Part shown: positions 16,783-25,527 of the stretch, piece by piece | How positions within the stretch are numbered: the first letter of the stretch is position 1 | Layout of the letters: each line of letters begins with the position of its first letter | Origin: Niveispirillum sp. SYP-B3756 | GTDB lineage: Bacteria > Pseudomonadota > Alphaproteobacteria > Azospirillales > Azospirillaceae | Direction of reading: 5' to 3' | Length of the DNA: 64,000 bases | Assembly (NCBI RefSeq): GCF_009495745.1 | Contig: NZ_WIDQ01000005.1 | Coordinates: 169,233-233,232 of the forward strand | Made by a program: the position numbers and the translations under genes | The notes under the pieces: model-generated | Seen by the model: the letters and a program-made list of their open reading frames with translations, nothing else | Databases searched by the model: none | Told to the model about the DNA's origin: nothing

Positions 16783-18042
16783 TCAGCAGTTGTGCCGGGC
16801 CAGCCGCAGGCCACTGAATTGCCAGCGGGCGGCAGCGGGGAAAAAATTGCGATAGCTGGCGCGGGAATGGCCGGGCGGTGTGGCGACGGAGGCACCGCGC
16901 AGCACCATCTGCCCGCTCATGAACTTGCCATTATATTCGCCGACGGCCCCGGCGGCGGGGCGATAGCCCGGATAGGGCAGATAGGCACTGGCCGTCCATT
17001 CCCAGACAGCACGGCCGGTTTCCCGTCCCGAGATCGGGGCCGGGTGGCGGGCGATCCCCCCTTCCCCCTCCTCCTGCCCCGGCGTGCCAGGGTTGAAATG
17101 GGCCGCCATGGCGGCTTCCCATTCCATTTCCGTGGGTAGGCGCAGGCCCGCCCAACGGGCATAGGCATCGGCCTCGTAATGGCTGAGATGGCAGACCGGT
17201 TCGGCCGGATCGACAGGCCGGCAGCCTTCCAGAGTGAAGTGCCACCAGCGACCATCCTCACCGTGATACCAGTATAATGGGGCCTCCCAGCTCTCCCGCT
17301 GCACCGCCGCCCAGCCATCGGAAAGCCAGTGGCGCGGACTGGCATAGCCGCCATCAGCCATGAAGCGCAGCCATTCGCCATTGCAGACGGGACGGTCGGC
17401 CAGTTGGAACGGCGATAGCCAGACATGATGGCGCGGCCCCTCGATATCGAAGGCGAAGCCGGGGCCGCGATGGCCGATTTCCATCAAGCCGCCCGGATGA
17501 TCGATCCAGCCCAGCGGCGGGATCGCCCCGCGCGGGCGGGTCGTTGCCGGCAGGCGCAACGGGTTTTGCGCCTGCAGATGCTTCACATCCGTTTGGATCA
17601 GTTCCTGATGCTGCTGTTCATGGTTCAGGCCCAGCAGGATCAGGCTGGCCAGTTCCGGCGCTGGTTCTGCCTGCAACAGCCTTTCCAAGGCCTGATCGAC
17701 ATGGGCGCGCCATTCCAGCACCGCGTCCAGCGCCGGCCGGGTCAGCAGGCCCCGGGCCGGTCGGGGATAGCGCGGCCCCAAGGTCTCGTAATAGGAATTG
17801 AACAGGGAGTCCCAGCCGGAATTGAACGGGGCGGCACCGCCATGCGGGATCAGGATGAACCGTTCAAAAAACCAGGTGGTGTGCGCCAGATGCCATTTCA
17901 CCGGGCTGGCATCCGGCATGGACTGCACGGCCATATCCTCCACACTCAGCGGTGCCACCAGCGCCAGGGTGCGCGCCCGCACCCGGCGCAGCAGCGCCGC
18001 AAGGTCAGAGGGGAGGATGGGGTTGGTCTGGCTGTCCGGCAT
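16783..18042 (-). CDS. egtB: Ergothioneine biosynthesis sulfoxide synthase EgtB
   Basis: A 419-residue iron enzyme that couples hercynine with a thiol donor (gamma-glutamylcysteine or cysteine) using O2. The N-terminal DinB-like domain has the three iron ligands: His51 in WHLAHTTWFFE, and His141 and His145 in NHEQQHQE. The C-terminal formylglycine-generating-enzyme-like domain contains GLRLPTEMEWEAA, AVWEWTAS and FSGLRLAR. The first gene of the egtBD pair. No egtC, egtE or egtA is nearby, so the remaining steps must be encoded elsewhere. Confidence 0.95.
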   Translation of the reverse strand: MPDSQTNPILPSDLAALLRRVRARTLALVAPLSVEDMAVQSMPDASPVKWHLAHTTWFFERFILIPHGGAAPFNSGWDSLFNSYYETLGPRYPRPARGLLTRPALDAVLEWRAHVDQALERLLQAEPAPELASLILLGLNHEQQHQELIQTDVKHLQAQNPLRLPATTRPRGAIPPLGWIDHPGGLMEIGHRGPGFAFDIEGPRHHVWLSPFQLADRPVCNGEWLRFMADGGYASPRHWLSDGWAAVQRESWEAPLYWYHGEDGRWWHFTLEGCRPVDPAEPVCHLSHYEADAYARWAGLRLPTEMEWEAAMAAHFNPGTPGQEEGEGGIARHPAPISGRETGRAVWEWTASAYLPYPGYRPAAGAVGEYNGKFMSGQMVLRGASVATPPGHSRASYRNFFPAAARWQFSGLRLARHNC

Positions 18043-18393
18043 CCTTGGCTTCCATCATCACACAACCCGGCACGGCACGCCGGATGGGCACGCTAGAGAA
18101 CAAGGGAGAGGTGAATTTGTTGCGTCACCGGACGCAGAAGGTAGGCGGGGCCTGAAAATGCCACACCGGCCGCTGGCTGGTGTGGGGACGTCACTGCATT
18201 ATGCAATAATTATATTTACGCAATTGTTTTTTGCAACGTTTTGCTTAATGCAACGAAATGGATTTTCCAGAAAAATTCAATAATATTGTTATTTTTCAAT
18301 TGGTTAAATGTAACCCTCAAACTTGGCATCACGGCTGCAGTCTTTCCTCGGCATGAAGGCGATAACGCCTCGAATGAACCGATGGAGTTGGAT
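18043..18393. other. Divergent promoter region between egtB and the SCPU-like gene
   Basis: From 18190 to 18310 the sequence is very AT-rich, with several GCAA/TTGC repeats and an ATTATGCAATAAT near-palindrome (about 18197-18209). This is a likely promoter and regulator-binding region for the secreted protein. No gene is seen. Confidence 0.45.
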
Positions 18394-18858
18394 GTGTTCA
18401 AGACTTTCGCCCGCGCTTTTGCCCTGACCGTTGTCACCGCCGCTGCCTTCGCCGCCCCGGCCCTGGCGCAGAATGCTAACGGCACCATCCAGTTGCGCGG
18501 CAATGTCGCCCTGTCCTGCACCATCGCTGTGACCGACCTGTCGCAGTCCCTGTCGCTGAAGACGGGTGAGAACGCCAAGACGGTTGGCAACGTCACCGAG
18601 ACGTGCAATTCCGGCAATGGCTACAAAATCACGCTGGCTTCCACCAATGCCGGCAAGCTGAAGTCGGGCAATAACGAGATCGCCTATCAGGTCAATTACG
18701 ACAATCAGGCCGGCGCCCTGACCACGCAGATGATCGTTGATCGCGCCAGCGCCCAGTTCAACAAGAAGTCTGACCTGAAGGTCACCGTTCCGGCCTCCAC
18801 CACCTACATTGCCGGCGATTACTCCGACAGCATCACTGTTACCATTGCCGCCAAGTAA
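18394..18858 (+). CDS. Small secreted protein, spore-coat-U/fimbrial-subunit-like
   Basis: A 154-residue protein with a classical signal peptide (FKTFARAFALTVVTAAAFAA, cleavage after ALA, before Q). The mature part is about 128 residues of predicted beta-sandwich with two cysteines (ALSCTIAV and VTETCNSGNG) that could form the disulfide of SCPU/CsuA-type subunits. The GTG at 18394 is preferred because GGAG lies six bases upstream; an ATG at 18382 adds four residues. No chaperone or usher gene is nearby, which is unusual for a polymerised pilus subunit. It is followed by a very strong terminator. Family assignment is tentative. Confidence 0.65.
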   Translation: MFKTFARAFALTVVTAAAFAAPALAQNANGTIQLRGNVALSCTIAVTDLSQSLSLKTGENAKTVGNVTETCNSGNGYKITLASTNAGKLKSGNNEIAYQVNYDNQAGALTTQMIVDRASAQFNKKSDLKVTVPASTTYIAGDYSDSITVTIAAK

Positions 18859-18904
18859 GCAACAGCTCCGCCGGGCTTTTCAGCCATCGAAGCCCAGGTT
18901 CGAG

Positions 18905-18943
18905 AAGAAAGCCCCGCCGGTCAGTTGCCGGCGGGGCTTTCTT
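18905..18943 (+). terminator. Strong intrinsic terminator after the SCPU-like gene
   Basis: A perfect 16-bp stem runs from AAGAAAGCCCCGCCGG (18905-18920) to CCGGCGGGGCTTTCTT (18928-18943) with a 7-base loop, 46 bp after the stop codon. Confidence 0.9.
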
Positions 18944-19008
18944 GCTTGCGGCCTGCATATTGTGCCTAATCTGGCCCTGGCGGCCCTGGGTGGCGATGTG
19001 GCGTTGAA

Positions 19009-19037
19009 AGCCCCCTCCAGCGAGGGGCCTCTTTTTT
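19009..19037 (+). terminator. Second terminator-like hairpin
   Basis: GCCCC (19010-19014) pairs with GGGGC (19024-19028), followed by TTTTTT (19032-19037). It lies between the first terminator and the convergent immunity-like gene. No gene lies between the two terminators, so it may be a backup or the end of an unannotated transcript. Confidence 0.5.
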
Positions 19038-19097
19038 CACCATCACCCTGCCCCGCCAACCGTTGCAGCACGGGCGGCAGCGGGTTGATGAACCGGG

Positions 19098-19586
19098 CTA
19101 TTGCGCCCGGAACATCTCCATATAAGGGTTAGGGGTAATGCCGTGATACTGATCGGCAGTTGGAGGAGCGGGGCATTCCTTATTTTTCGGTACGTAAAGA
19201 TAAATTGGCATCTTCCTGTCCACACGGAAGCAACTCTTGTAACCATGAGCATAGGCCAAAAGGCTACTGCTCATAAAGCCAGGGACAATCAAGGCAAGGA
19301 AACAAAGAACGGATGCCTTCGCTATATTTTTCTCCAATATCATTGGTTTTTTATATTTTCTAAATATAGCAATGAAAACTGCAATTCTAGCGCCATACAA
19401 AGGAATTATTGCTATATACAGAAGAGAAAAACTTATAAATAATACATCATCCCTTCCGTTAAAATTAGGGACCTCGCCGACCGTATGGCGAGAAACCAGA
19501 ATGAAAGAAATAAAAAAAATATCGAATATATATGGCCAAATCATTGATATTTTTATAACATCAGATGATTTAATTTTATTATTCAT
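19098..19586 (-). CDS. Membrane immunity-like protein, distal tandem copy
   Basis: A 162-residue protein with three predicted transmembrane helices (about 15-30, 45-75 and 85-115) and a C-terminal domain of about 50 residues. The helices begin MIWPYIFDIFFISFILV. The C-terminal domain has two cysteines (YKSCFRVDRK and VPKNKECPAPP) and ends NPYMEM. It is a diverged duplicate of the gene at 19579-20067, sharing nearly all of that C-terminal signature. Its ATG overlaps the end of that gene by 8 bp and has no Shine-Dalgarno sequence, so translation is probably coupled. The gene is AT-rich. Position after hcp and a hydrophobic effector candidate suggests an immunity protein; the family is not one I can name. 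Confidence 0.65.
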   Translation of the reverse strand: MNNKIKSSDVIKISMIWPYIFDIFFISFILVSRHTVGEVPNFNGRDDVLFISFSLLYIAIIPLYGARIAVFIAIFRKYKKPMILEKNIAKASVLCFLALIVPGFMSSSLLAYAHGYKSCFRVDRKMPIYLYVPKNKECPAPPTADQYHGITPNPYMEMFRAQ

Positions 19587-20067
19587 GGATATTTTGTTTT
19601 TTATAAATATCCATGTACGGATTTGGGTGAACATGAATATATTGATCCAAGGTTGGTGGTTCTGGGCATTCCTTGTTTTTTGGAACATATAAATAAAGCG
19701 GAGCCCGTCTTTCAACACGGAAACAGCTTTTGTATCCGTTAAGACTTGCCCATATCCCACTGCTAAACATACCAGGAACAATCAGTAACATAAATAAAAC
19801 AAAAGAAAATTTAGCTATTTTTTTCTCGAGCGTCATTGGCTCTTTAGATTTACGAATTATCGCTACAATAATGGCGATTCGTAAGATATAAAGAGGAAAA
19901 AAAGCCATGTACAAAAAAGCATAGTTCATAAAAACAACTTTATCTCTTCCATTAAATATAAATAAATCATCACGCTGATAATAACCAATTCCAATTAAAC
20001 ACAAAAATAATATATCTAAAAAATACGGAGTCGGGCTGAAAATTGTTACTTTAGGTTTTTTTTGCAT
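19579..20067 (-). CDS. Membrane immunity-like protein, proximal tandem copy
   Basis: A 162-residue protein with three predicted transmembrane helices (starting TPYFLDILFLCLIGIGY) and a C-terminal domain with two cysteines (YKSCFRVERR, VPKNKECPEPP). If the N-terminus is cytoplasmic, that domain faces the periplasm, where a disulfide could form and where an incoming pore-forming toxin would be met. It starts 3 bp after the effector candidate ends and overlaps the next copy. Codon use is AT-rich and Lys/Ile-rich, unlike the T6SS structural genes, consistent with transfer. The immunity role is inferred from position, membrane location and duplication. Confidence 0.65.
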   Translation of the reverse strand: MQKKPKVTIFSPTPYFLDILFLCLIGIGYYQRDDLFIFNGRDKVVFMNYAFLYMAFFPLYILRIAIIVAIIRKSKEPMTLEKKIAKFSFVLFMLLIVPGMFSSGIWASLNGYKSCFRVERRAPLYLYVPKNKECPEPPTLDQYIHVHPNPYMDIYKKQNIHE

Positions 20068-20069
20068 CC

Positions 20070-20996
20070 TTAAAATACCCCATAAAAGTTCAGGTAATTT
20101 CTTCCGAAATTGTATCTATAAGATCTGATATTTGATATACTTTTATGTATTGAATCAATTATATCGATAAAGTAACATAACCTACTTCCAATATCACTTA
20201 ATTCATTTAATGTATTTTTCTCTAATTTCATAGAGTAATTTATCAGATTTTCAGTTATTTTATTATCATTGTCCAGCCTCATCAAAAAAATACCTGCGAT
20301 CAAGCTCGAAAATGCAACCAAAGCAACAACAATCACAACTGGCACTGCAACACCAAAGAAAAATGTGACAATGGACCCAGCGACCGCCGCCACCGCAATC
20401 CCAACCAAAGACGCGATCAACGCCTGAACAAGATCACTCGCCAAACCGGTGAACAGACGGGCGAACGAAAACTGGTCCTGGCGGAGTTCTTCCAGAATAC
20501 GGATACCAGCATAAATCACAAAGGCAACCCGCAGCGCCTTCAGGCCATTCTTCAGATATTCCGCATTGCTGAGCGTGAACACCGCCATCTTTGGATGGCT
20601 GCGCAGATACCGCGTTCCGGGAAGGTTGGGGCGGGCACCGGCATAGCCTTTAAAGACGACATATTGCTTGCCGTCGCTGGCCGTCTTCACATAGGCCATC
20701 CCCATGACGCCGATCAGGCTGATCTGTTTGACAACAGAGGATCCCGCGTCGGCCAAACCCTTCAACACCACGATGTCGGCGTTATATTCCTTCAACTCGT
20801 TGTTCAGCGACAGGATAAGGTCATCCAGCGGCAGTATCGTGATGCATTGGTCCTCATAACGCACCTCGCCGGCCATCCGGCGCAGCTTGTCCCCCACCGT
20901 GCCAGGAACCTGTCCGGGCAGGATGGCACTTCCACCCCCCCAAAGGGGGCGGGTGGGGTTCTCATTACGGTACAGGTTTTCAAAAACTGCCGGCAT
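20070..20996 (-). CDS. Candidate Hcp-associated pore-forming T6SS effector
   Basis: A 308-residue protein of no family I recognise. Residues 1-150 look soluble, with a motif (QYVVFKGYAGARPNLPGTRY, 111-130) that may mark a conserved effector fold. Residues 189-238 form a 50-residue hydrophobic, Gly/Ala/Val-rich stretch that could insert as a helical hairpin, as in colicin-type pores. The C-terminal 70 residues are polar, helical and AT-rich. The ATG at 20996 has GGGGAG eight bases upstream. It lies 73 bp downstream of hcp, and the next genes are two membrane immunity-like copies, a textbook arrangement for an effector-immunity unit. Delivery through Hcp and pore formation are inferences. Confidence 0.6.
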   Translation of the reverse strand: MPAVFENLYRNENPTRPLWGGGSAILPGQVPGTVGDKLRRMAGEVRYEDQCITILPLDDLILSLNNELKEYNADIVVLKGLADAGSSVVKQISLIGVMGMAYVKTASDGKQYVVFKGYAGARPNLPGTRYLRSHPKMAVFTLSNAEYLKNGLKALRVAFVIYAGIRILEELRQDQFSFARLFTGLASDLVQALIASLVGIAVAAVAGSIVTFFFGVAVPVVIVVALVAFSSLIAGIFLMRLDNDNKITENLINYSMKLEKNTLNELSDIGSRLCYFIDIIDSIHKSISNIRSYRYNFGRNYLNFYGVF

Positions 20997-21069
20997 ATGA
21001 AATCTCCCCGTAATGAAACCAACCCGGCGGGCAGGTTTCCCCACCTGCCGGGTTGGCAAACCCGATCGG

Positions 21070-21546
21070 TCAGGCGGACTTGGTGGTGGCCAGGTCGTAG
21101 GACGCGATGATTGGCGACTGTGGGTTGTGCTGGCTGTCGTAGGGGATGTACTTCATCTCCACCTTGGTGAAGTTCAAGGTGATCTGTTCTTCCGGACGGT
21201 CGTTGGTGGCAACGATGTTGTAGGAGGAGATCAGGGTGTTGGTCAGGGTGAATTCGATATAGGTGTCACCCGGATTGCCCGAGGAGACGATGTGAATCTT
21301 GGTCGTCACCCCGTTGCGGCCGGAGCAAGATTGCGAGAACAACTTGACCGAAGAGCTGTCGGACGTCTTGGTCAGCGTCACCTCACCCACCGACGGTTCG
21401 GAACCTTCGCGGTTGGAAGTTGCACCCGCCAGGGTGTTCATGTGGCGGCTGACACCCCATTGCAGGGTCTTGATGTCGGTCCATTGCACATGGTTCTGGT
21501 GGGTCGCGTCACCGGCAATGCCTTCGATCTGCATGTAAATCGGCAT
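21070..21546 (-). CDS. hcp: Type VI secretion tube protein Hcp
   Basis: A 158-residue Hcp (TssD) protein that forms the hexameric inner tube. Typical features: start PIYMQIEGIAGDAT, the central SVGEVTLTKTSDSSSVKLF, and the C-terminal beta strands with ITLNFTKVEMKY. The ATG at 21546 is 5 bases after AAGGAG; the adjacent ATG at 21549 is too close to it. It lies between clpV and the effector candidate, at the end of the minus-strand T6SS operon, so Hcp is likely also the carrier for the cargo encoded next to it. Confidence 0.95.
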   Translation of the reverse strand: MPIYMQIEGIAGDATHQNHVQWTDIKTLQWGVSRHMNTLAGATSNREGSEPSVGEVTLTKTSDSSSVKLFSQSCSGRNGVTTKIHIVSSGNPGDTYIEFTLTNTLISSYNIVATNDRPEEQITLNFTKVEMKYIPYDSQHNPQSPIIASYDLATTKSA

Positions 21547-21601
21547 CATTCACTCCTTGGTTTGGTTGATCAGAACAGCAGGTCAGGGAAAAATGGCACC
21601 A

Positions 21602-24268
21602 TCACGCCGCCGAACTGGCGGGTTGTGACTTCCAGCCGGGCTGGGGTACCGGGTCCAGGTCGATGCGGAAGTCGCCGGCGGCGTCATCCCAATCGACTTT
21701 GGCGGCGACAATGCTTTGCCGCGCCGCCAGACTTTCCAGCAGACGCCGGGACAAGGCCGGCATCAGGGAACGGGACAGTACATGGTCAATGGCGCGGGCC
21801 CCCATATCGCCCTCGCCGCAGCGCGCCACCAGCCGTTCCACCAGGGCCGGCGTGACGGTCAGGCTGGCGCCATAGGTCTGGCGCACGCGGGCGCGCAGCC
21901 GTTCCAACTGGATATCGACAATGGCGCGCAACTGCTCTCCGCCCAGCGGCAGATAGGGCACCACGCTGACACGTCCCAGGAACGCCGCCTTATAGTGTTT
22001 CAGCAGTTCCGGGTGCAGCGTAGCGGCCAGCCCTTCCAGGTCGGGCAGCGTATCGGGGTCCGCCCCCAACGCCATCAACAGGTCGGCCCCGGCATTGGAG
22101 GCCATCAGGATGGTGGTGTTGCGGAAATCAATGTCGCGCCCTTCGCCATCGCGCAGCACGCCCTTGTCGAACACCTGATAGAACACGTCCTGCACGCCGG
22201 GATGGGCCTTTTCCATCTCGTCCAGCAGCAGCACGCCATAGGGGCGGCGACGCACCGCCTCGGTCAGCACCCCGCCCTCGCCATAGCCGACATAGCCGGG
22301 GGGCGAGCCCATCAGCAGGGAGACCTTATGTTCTTCCTTGAATTCCGACATGTTGATGACGGCCAGGCTCTGTTCCCCGCCATACAGCATGTCGGCCAGG
22401 GCCAGGGCCGTTTCGGTCTTGCCGACACCGCTGGGGCCGGCCAGCAGGAACACGGCCGGCGGCTTGCGCGGGTCGTGGATGCCGGCGCGTGCGGTGTGCA
22501 GCACATCGGCAATCAGGCGCAGCGCACCATCCTGGCCGACCACGCGCTGACGCAGGCGGCTTTCCAGGCCCAGCACGTTTTCCACCTCTGACGACAGCAT
22601 CCGGCCGACGGGAATGCCGGTCCAGCGGGCCACCACGCTGGCCACGGCGGCGGCGGTCACATCATCATGCAGCAGCGGCGTTTCCCCCTGCAGGGCCGCC
22701 AGATCGCGGCGCAAGCGGGCATGGCGTTCACGCAAAGCCAGCGCTTCCGCCTCTGCCAAGGGTGTGGCCGCCGGCCCCTCCAGCCTGGCGGTGATGTCGG
22801 TAATCTGGCTGATCAGGGCTTGTTCAGCCTCCCAGCGACCGGCCAGTTCCGCCTTGCGCGCCTTGATATCGGCCAGCCGCTCCGCCAGGGCCGACAGGGT
22901 GGCGGCATGGTCGGCGCCCAACCGTTCCTCCCGCGTCAGCACCGCCTGTTCGGCCTCGATGGTTTCCACCTCCCGCGTCAGCGCTTCCAGCGCTTCCGGG
23001 GTGCCGGCCCGGCTCATCGCCACCATGGCGCAGGCCGTATCCAGCAGGCTGACGCATTTATCGGGGAGTTGCCGACCGCTGATATAACGGTGGGAGAGAT
23101 GGACAGCGGCGCGCACCGCCTCATCCAGGATGCGCACACCGTGATGGCGTTCCAGCGTGGGGACCAGCCCGCGCATCATGGCAATCGCCATCGCCTCGTC
23201 CGGTTCCTCCACCTTTACCGGTTGGAAACGGCGGGTCAGCGCGGCATCGCGCTCGACATAGCGCTTATATTCGCTCCAGGTGGTGGCGGCGATCATGCGC
23301 AGGGCACCGCGCGCCAGATCGGGTTTCAGCAGGTTGGCGGCATCGCCCTGCCCCGCCTGCCCGCCGGCACCGATCAGCGTATGGGCCTCATCCACAAACA
23401 GGATGACAGGCTTGGCGGAACCCTTCACCTCCTCAATCACGCCTTTCAGGCGGTTCTCAAACTCCCCCTTCACGCCGGCACCGGCATGCAACAGGCCCAG
23501 GTCCAGCGTGCGGATGGAAACATCGCGCAAGGCGGCAGGCACCTCGCCGGCGGCGATGCGCAGGGCCAGGCTTTCCACCACCGCCGTCTTGCCGACGCCG
23601 GCTTCGCCCACCAGAATGGGGTTGTTCTGGCGGCGACGGGTCAGGATATCGATCACCTGCCGCACCTCCGCATCGCGCCCGATGATCGGGTCGATGCGGC
23701 CGTTGCGGGCTTCGGCCGTCAGGTCGATGGTGTAGGCATCCAGGTTGGGCGTGCGGCCCCCGTTGCGCGGTGTGGCCGCCGCTGCACCCGTCACCGGTTG
23801 GGCGGTGGGGTCGGCGGCGACAATCGCCTCCAGCCCCGCGCGGTCCAGATCGGCCAGCAACGGCCCCAGATCGCCCAGCGCCACCGCCCCCTTTTCATCA
23901 TGGCACAGCGCCAGCAGCAGGTGCAGCGGGCTGACCGCACCAGCCTTGAAGCGCAGCGACGCCACCAGCCACGCCTCCCGCATCAGCGTCACCACGCGGG
24001 GGGAGAAGGCGGGCGGGCGGCTGCTGCCGGTGCGGCAGCGTTCCAGCGCGCGCTCCAGCACCCGGCGCATTGCATCTTCGGTGATGCCGACACGCGGCAG
24101 CACCGGCGCCAGCACCGTGTCGGGCCGGTCCAGCAGGGCCAGCAACCAATGTTCGGCCTCAATCTCATAATGGCTGCGCGCCATGGCGATGCCAGCCGCC
24201 GCCTCCAGCGCGCGGCGGGAATGGTCGTCCAGTCCTGCCACCAAAGTCCTTAAATCAACTGCATCCAT
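21602..24268 (-). CDS. clpV: T6SS AAA+ ATPase ClpV (TssH)
   Basis: An 888-residue double AAA+ unfoldase that disassembles the contracted TssB/TssC sheath for recycling. It has an N-terminal Clp-N domain (about 1-150), the first Walker A GEAGVGKT at 221-228 with Walker B ILFVDEAH, a coiled-coil middle region, and a second Walker A GPSGVGKT near 620 with the pore loop in PPGYVGYGEGG. The start at 24268 gives the usual N-terminus; a GTG four codons upstream lacks support. About 200 AT-rich bases separate it from tssG, so clpV-hcp-effector genes may have their own promoter. Confidence 0.96.
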   Translation of the reverse strand: MDAVDLRTLVAGLDDHSRRALEAAAGIAMARSHYEIEAEHWLLALLDRPDTVLAPVLPRVGITEDAMRRVLERALERCRTGSSRPPAFSPRVVTLMREAWLVASLRFKAGAVSPLHLLLALCHDEKGAVALGDLGPLLADLDRAGLEAIVAADPTAQPVTGAAAATPRNGGRTPNLDAYTIDLTAEARNGRIDPIIGRDAEVRQVIDILTRRRQNNPILVGEAGVGKTAVVESLALRIAAGEVPAALRDVSIRTLDLGLLHAGAGVKGEFENRLKGVIEEVKGSAKPVILFVDEAHTLIGAGGQAGQGDAANLLKPDLARGALRMIAATTWSEYKRYVERDAALTRRFQPVKVEEPDEAMAIAMMRGLVPTLERHHGVRILDEAVRAAVHLSHRYISGRQLPDKCVSLLDTACAMVAMSRAGTPEALEALTREVETIEAEQAVLTREERLGADHAATLSALAERLADIKARKAELAGRWEAEQALISQITDITARLEGPAATPLAEAEALALRERHARLRRDLAALQGETPLLHDDVTAAAVASVVARWTGIPVGRMLSSEVENVLGLESRLRQRVVGQDGALRLIADVLHTARAGIHDPRKPPAVFLLAGPSGVGKTETALALADMLYGGEQSLAVINMSEFKEEHKVSLLMGSPPGYVGYGEGGVLTEAVRRRPYGVLLLDEMEKAHPGVQDVFYQVFDKGVLRDGEGRDIDFRNTTILMASNAGADLLMALGADPDTLPDLEGLAATLHPELLKHYKAAFLGRVSVVPYLPLGGEQLRAIVDIQLERLRARVRQTYGASLTVTPALVERLVARCGEGDMGARAIDHVLSRSLMPALSRRLLESLAARQSIVAAKVDWDDAAGDFRIDLDPVPQPGWKSQPASSAA

Positions 24269-24468
24269 GATAACCGCCACGATTGGAAGGGCTGCGCCGA
24301 TGGCCTTTGGCCGGTTCGCACTGTCACGTCGGTGAAATAATTATGTACAGGAAATGGAAATGACCACCATTTCCGCTATAGATACCGCAAAATCGCAGAG
24401 AATAAACTTCGTAGTGGTGTTACCACCAACGGGATTTCCTAAATATCTTGTAATTTTTCAAAACGGAT

Positions 24469-25527
24469 TCAGTGATAATAATCCATATTACTTACGTCTA
24501 TTATCGCATCATCCGGATCACGTACCATGGGGAAGGCGCTGAGCCAGCCGTCGTACCCCAAACGCACACCGTCGCCCCCCTGCAACACACAGTCGGGCAC
24601 TTCGTTCCGCCGCAGGATCAGTTGCACGTCAAAATCCAGCCCCGCCCCGGCATAAAGCCGCGCCAGTTCAACAATGCGGCGCAGGCCGGGGCTGCCGGGT
24701 AGATGATCCCGGAACTGCCGCCTGGTCAGCGGCCCCAGAATCAGGCGGAAACGGCCCTGCACATCCCACATGCGGGCACCGGCCACCGTATCCACGCCCA
24801 GCCGGTTATATCCGCCCAGGCGGGAGAAGCCGCCCTGCAAGCAGGTCTGTTCGCTGGCGGGAATGGCGATCCAGCGCCCGCTGAATTGCTGCACCTTCAC
24901 CGGGATGCCGCAGGCATCGGCCAGCATCCGTTCAAGGGAGATGGCGGCGCGTGGCTGCTGGCTGAACAGGCCGGCGAAATAGACCATCACCTCATCTTGC
25001 AAGGACAGGCGCCCGCGCACATGCGGCGTGCCGAAACCGGCGATGGATAGCAGCGCCGTGCTGGCGGCATCCCCGCCGGCCAGCCCATGCCGTTCATAAA
25101 GGGCCGGCAAGCGATAGCGTCGCCACGCCTGGAAGAACAGGGCGCCAATCCGGTCATTGAACAGGTCCAGAAAGGCAGCAAAACCGGGGGACCGGTCCTT
25201 CAGGCTGCGGATCACCGTCTCAGTATAGACCTGGGGCAAGGCCGATAGCGGCCCTGTCATGGTCATCAGGTTGACGGTCATTTCCGCCCGCGGCACCCCC
25301 TCCCCATCACCATCCATCGGGGCCAGCAAGGACAGGTGCTGGATTTCATGCGCTGGAAAGGACAGTGACGGGTTGGCGGTGAAGCGCACCGGCGGCCCGT
25401 CTGCCGCATCCTCATTCGCCGCCGATAATTGGCGTTCCAACAACTGGATGGCGCGGAACAGGTCGAACCGGTGCGGCTGGTCGCGGAGCAGGTCGATCAG
25501 CGGCGGGATTTTCGGGGCAACGCTCAT
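24469..25527 (-). CDS. tssG: T6SS baseplate protein TssG
   Basis: A 352-residue TssG (VasB/ImpH) protein, part of the TssE-F-G-K wedge of the baseplate. Recognisable segments: the N-terminal LLRDQPHRFDLFRAIQLLER, the FTANPSLSFPAHEI strand region and MTGPLSALPQVYTE. Its ATG overlaps the tssF stop by 4 bp (25524-25527). The 200-bp region downstream of it (24269-24468) is AT-rich and has no gene; it probably carries a promoter for clpV. Confidence 0.94.
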   Translation of the reverse strand: MSVAPKIPPLIDLLRDQPHRFDLFRAIQLLERQLSAANEDAADGPPVRFTANPSLSFPAHEIQHLSLLAPMDGDGEGVPRAEMTVNLMTMTGPLSALPQVYTETVIRSLKDRSPGFAAFLDLFNDRIGALFFQAWRRYRLPALYERHGLAGGDAASTALLSIAGFGTPHVRGRLSLQDEVMVYFAGLFSQQPRAAISLERMLADACGIPVKVQQFSGRWIAIPASEQTCLQGGFSRLGGYNRLGVDTVAGARMWDVQGRFRLILGPLTRRQFRDHLPGSPGLRRIVELARLYAGAGLDFDVQLILRRNEVPDCVLQGGDGVRLGYDGWLSAFPMVRDPDDAIIDVSNMDYYH

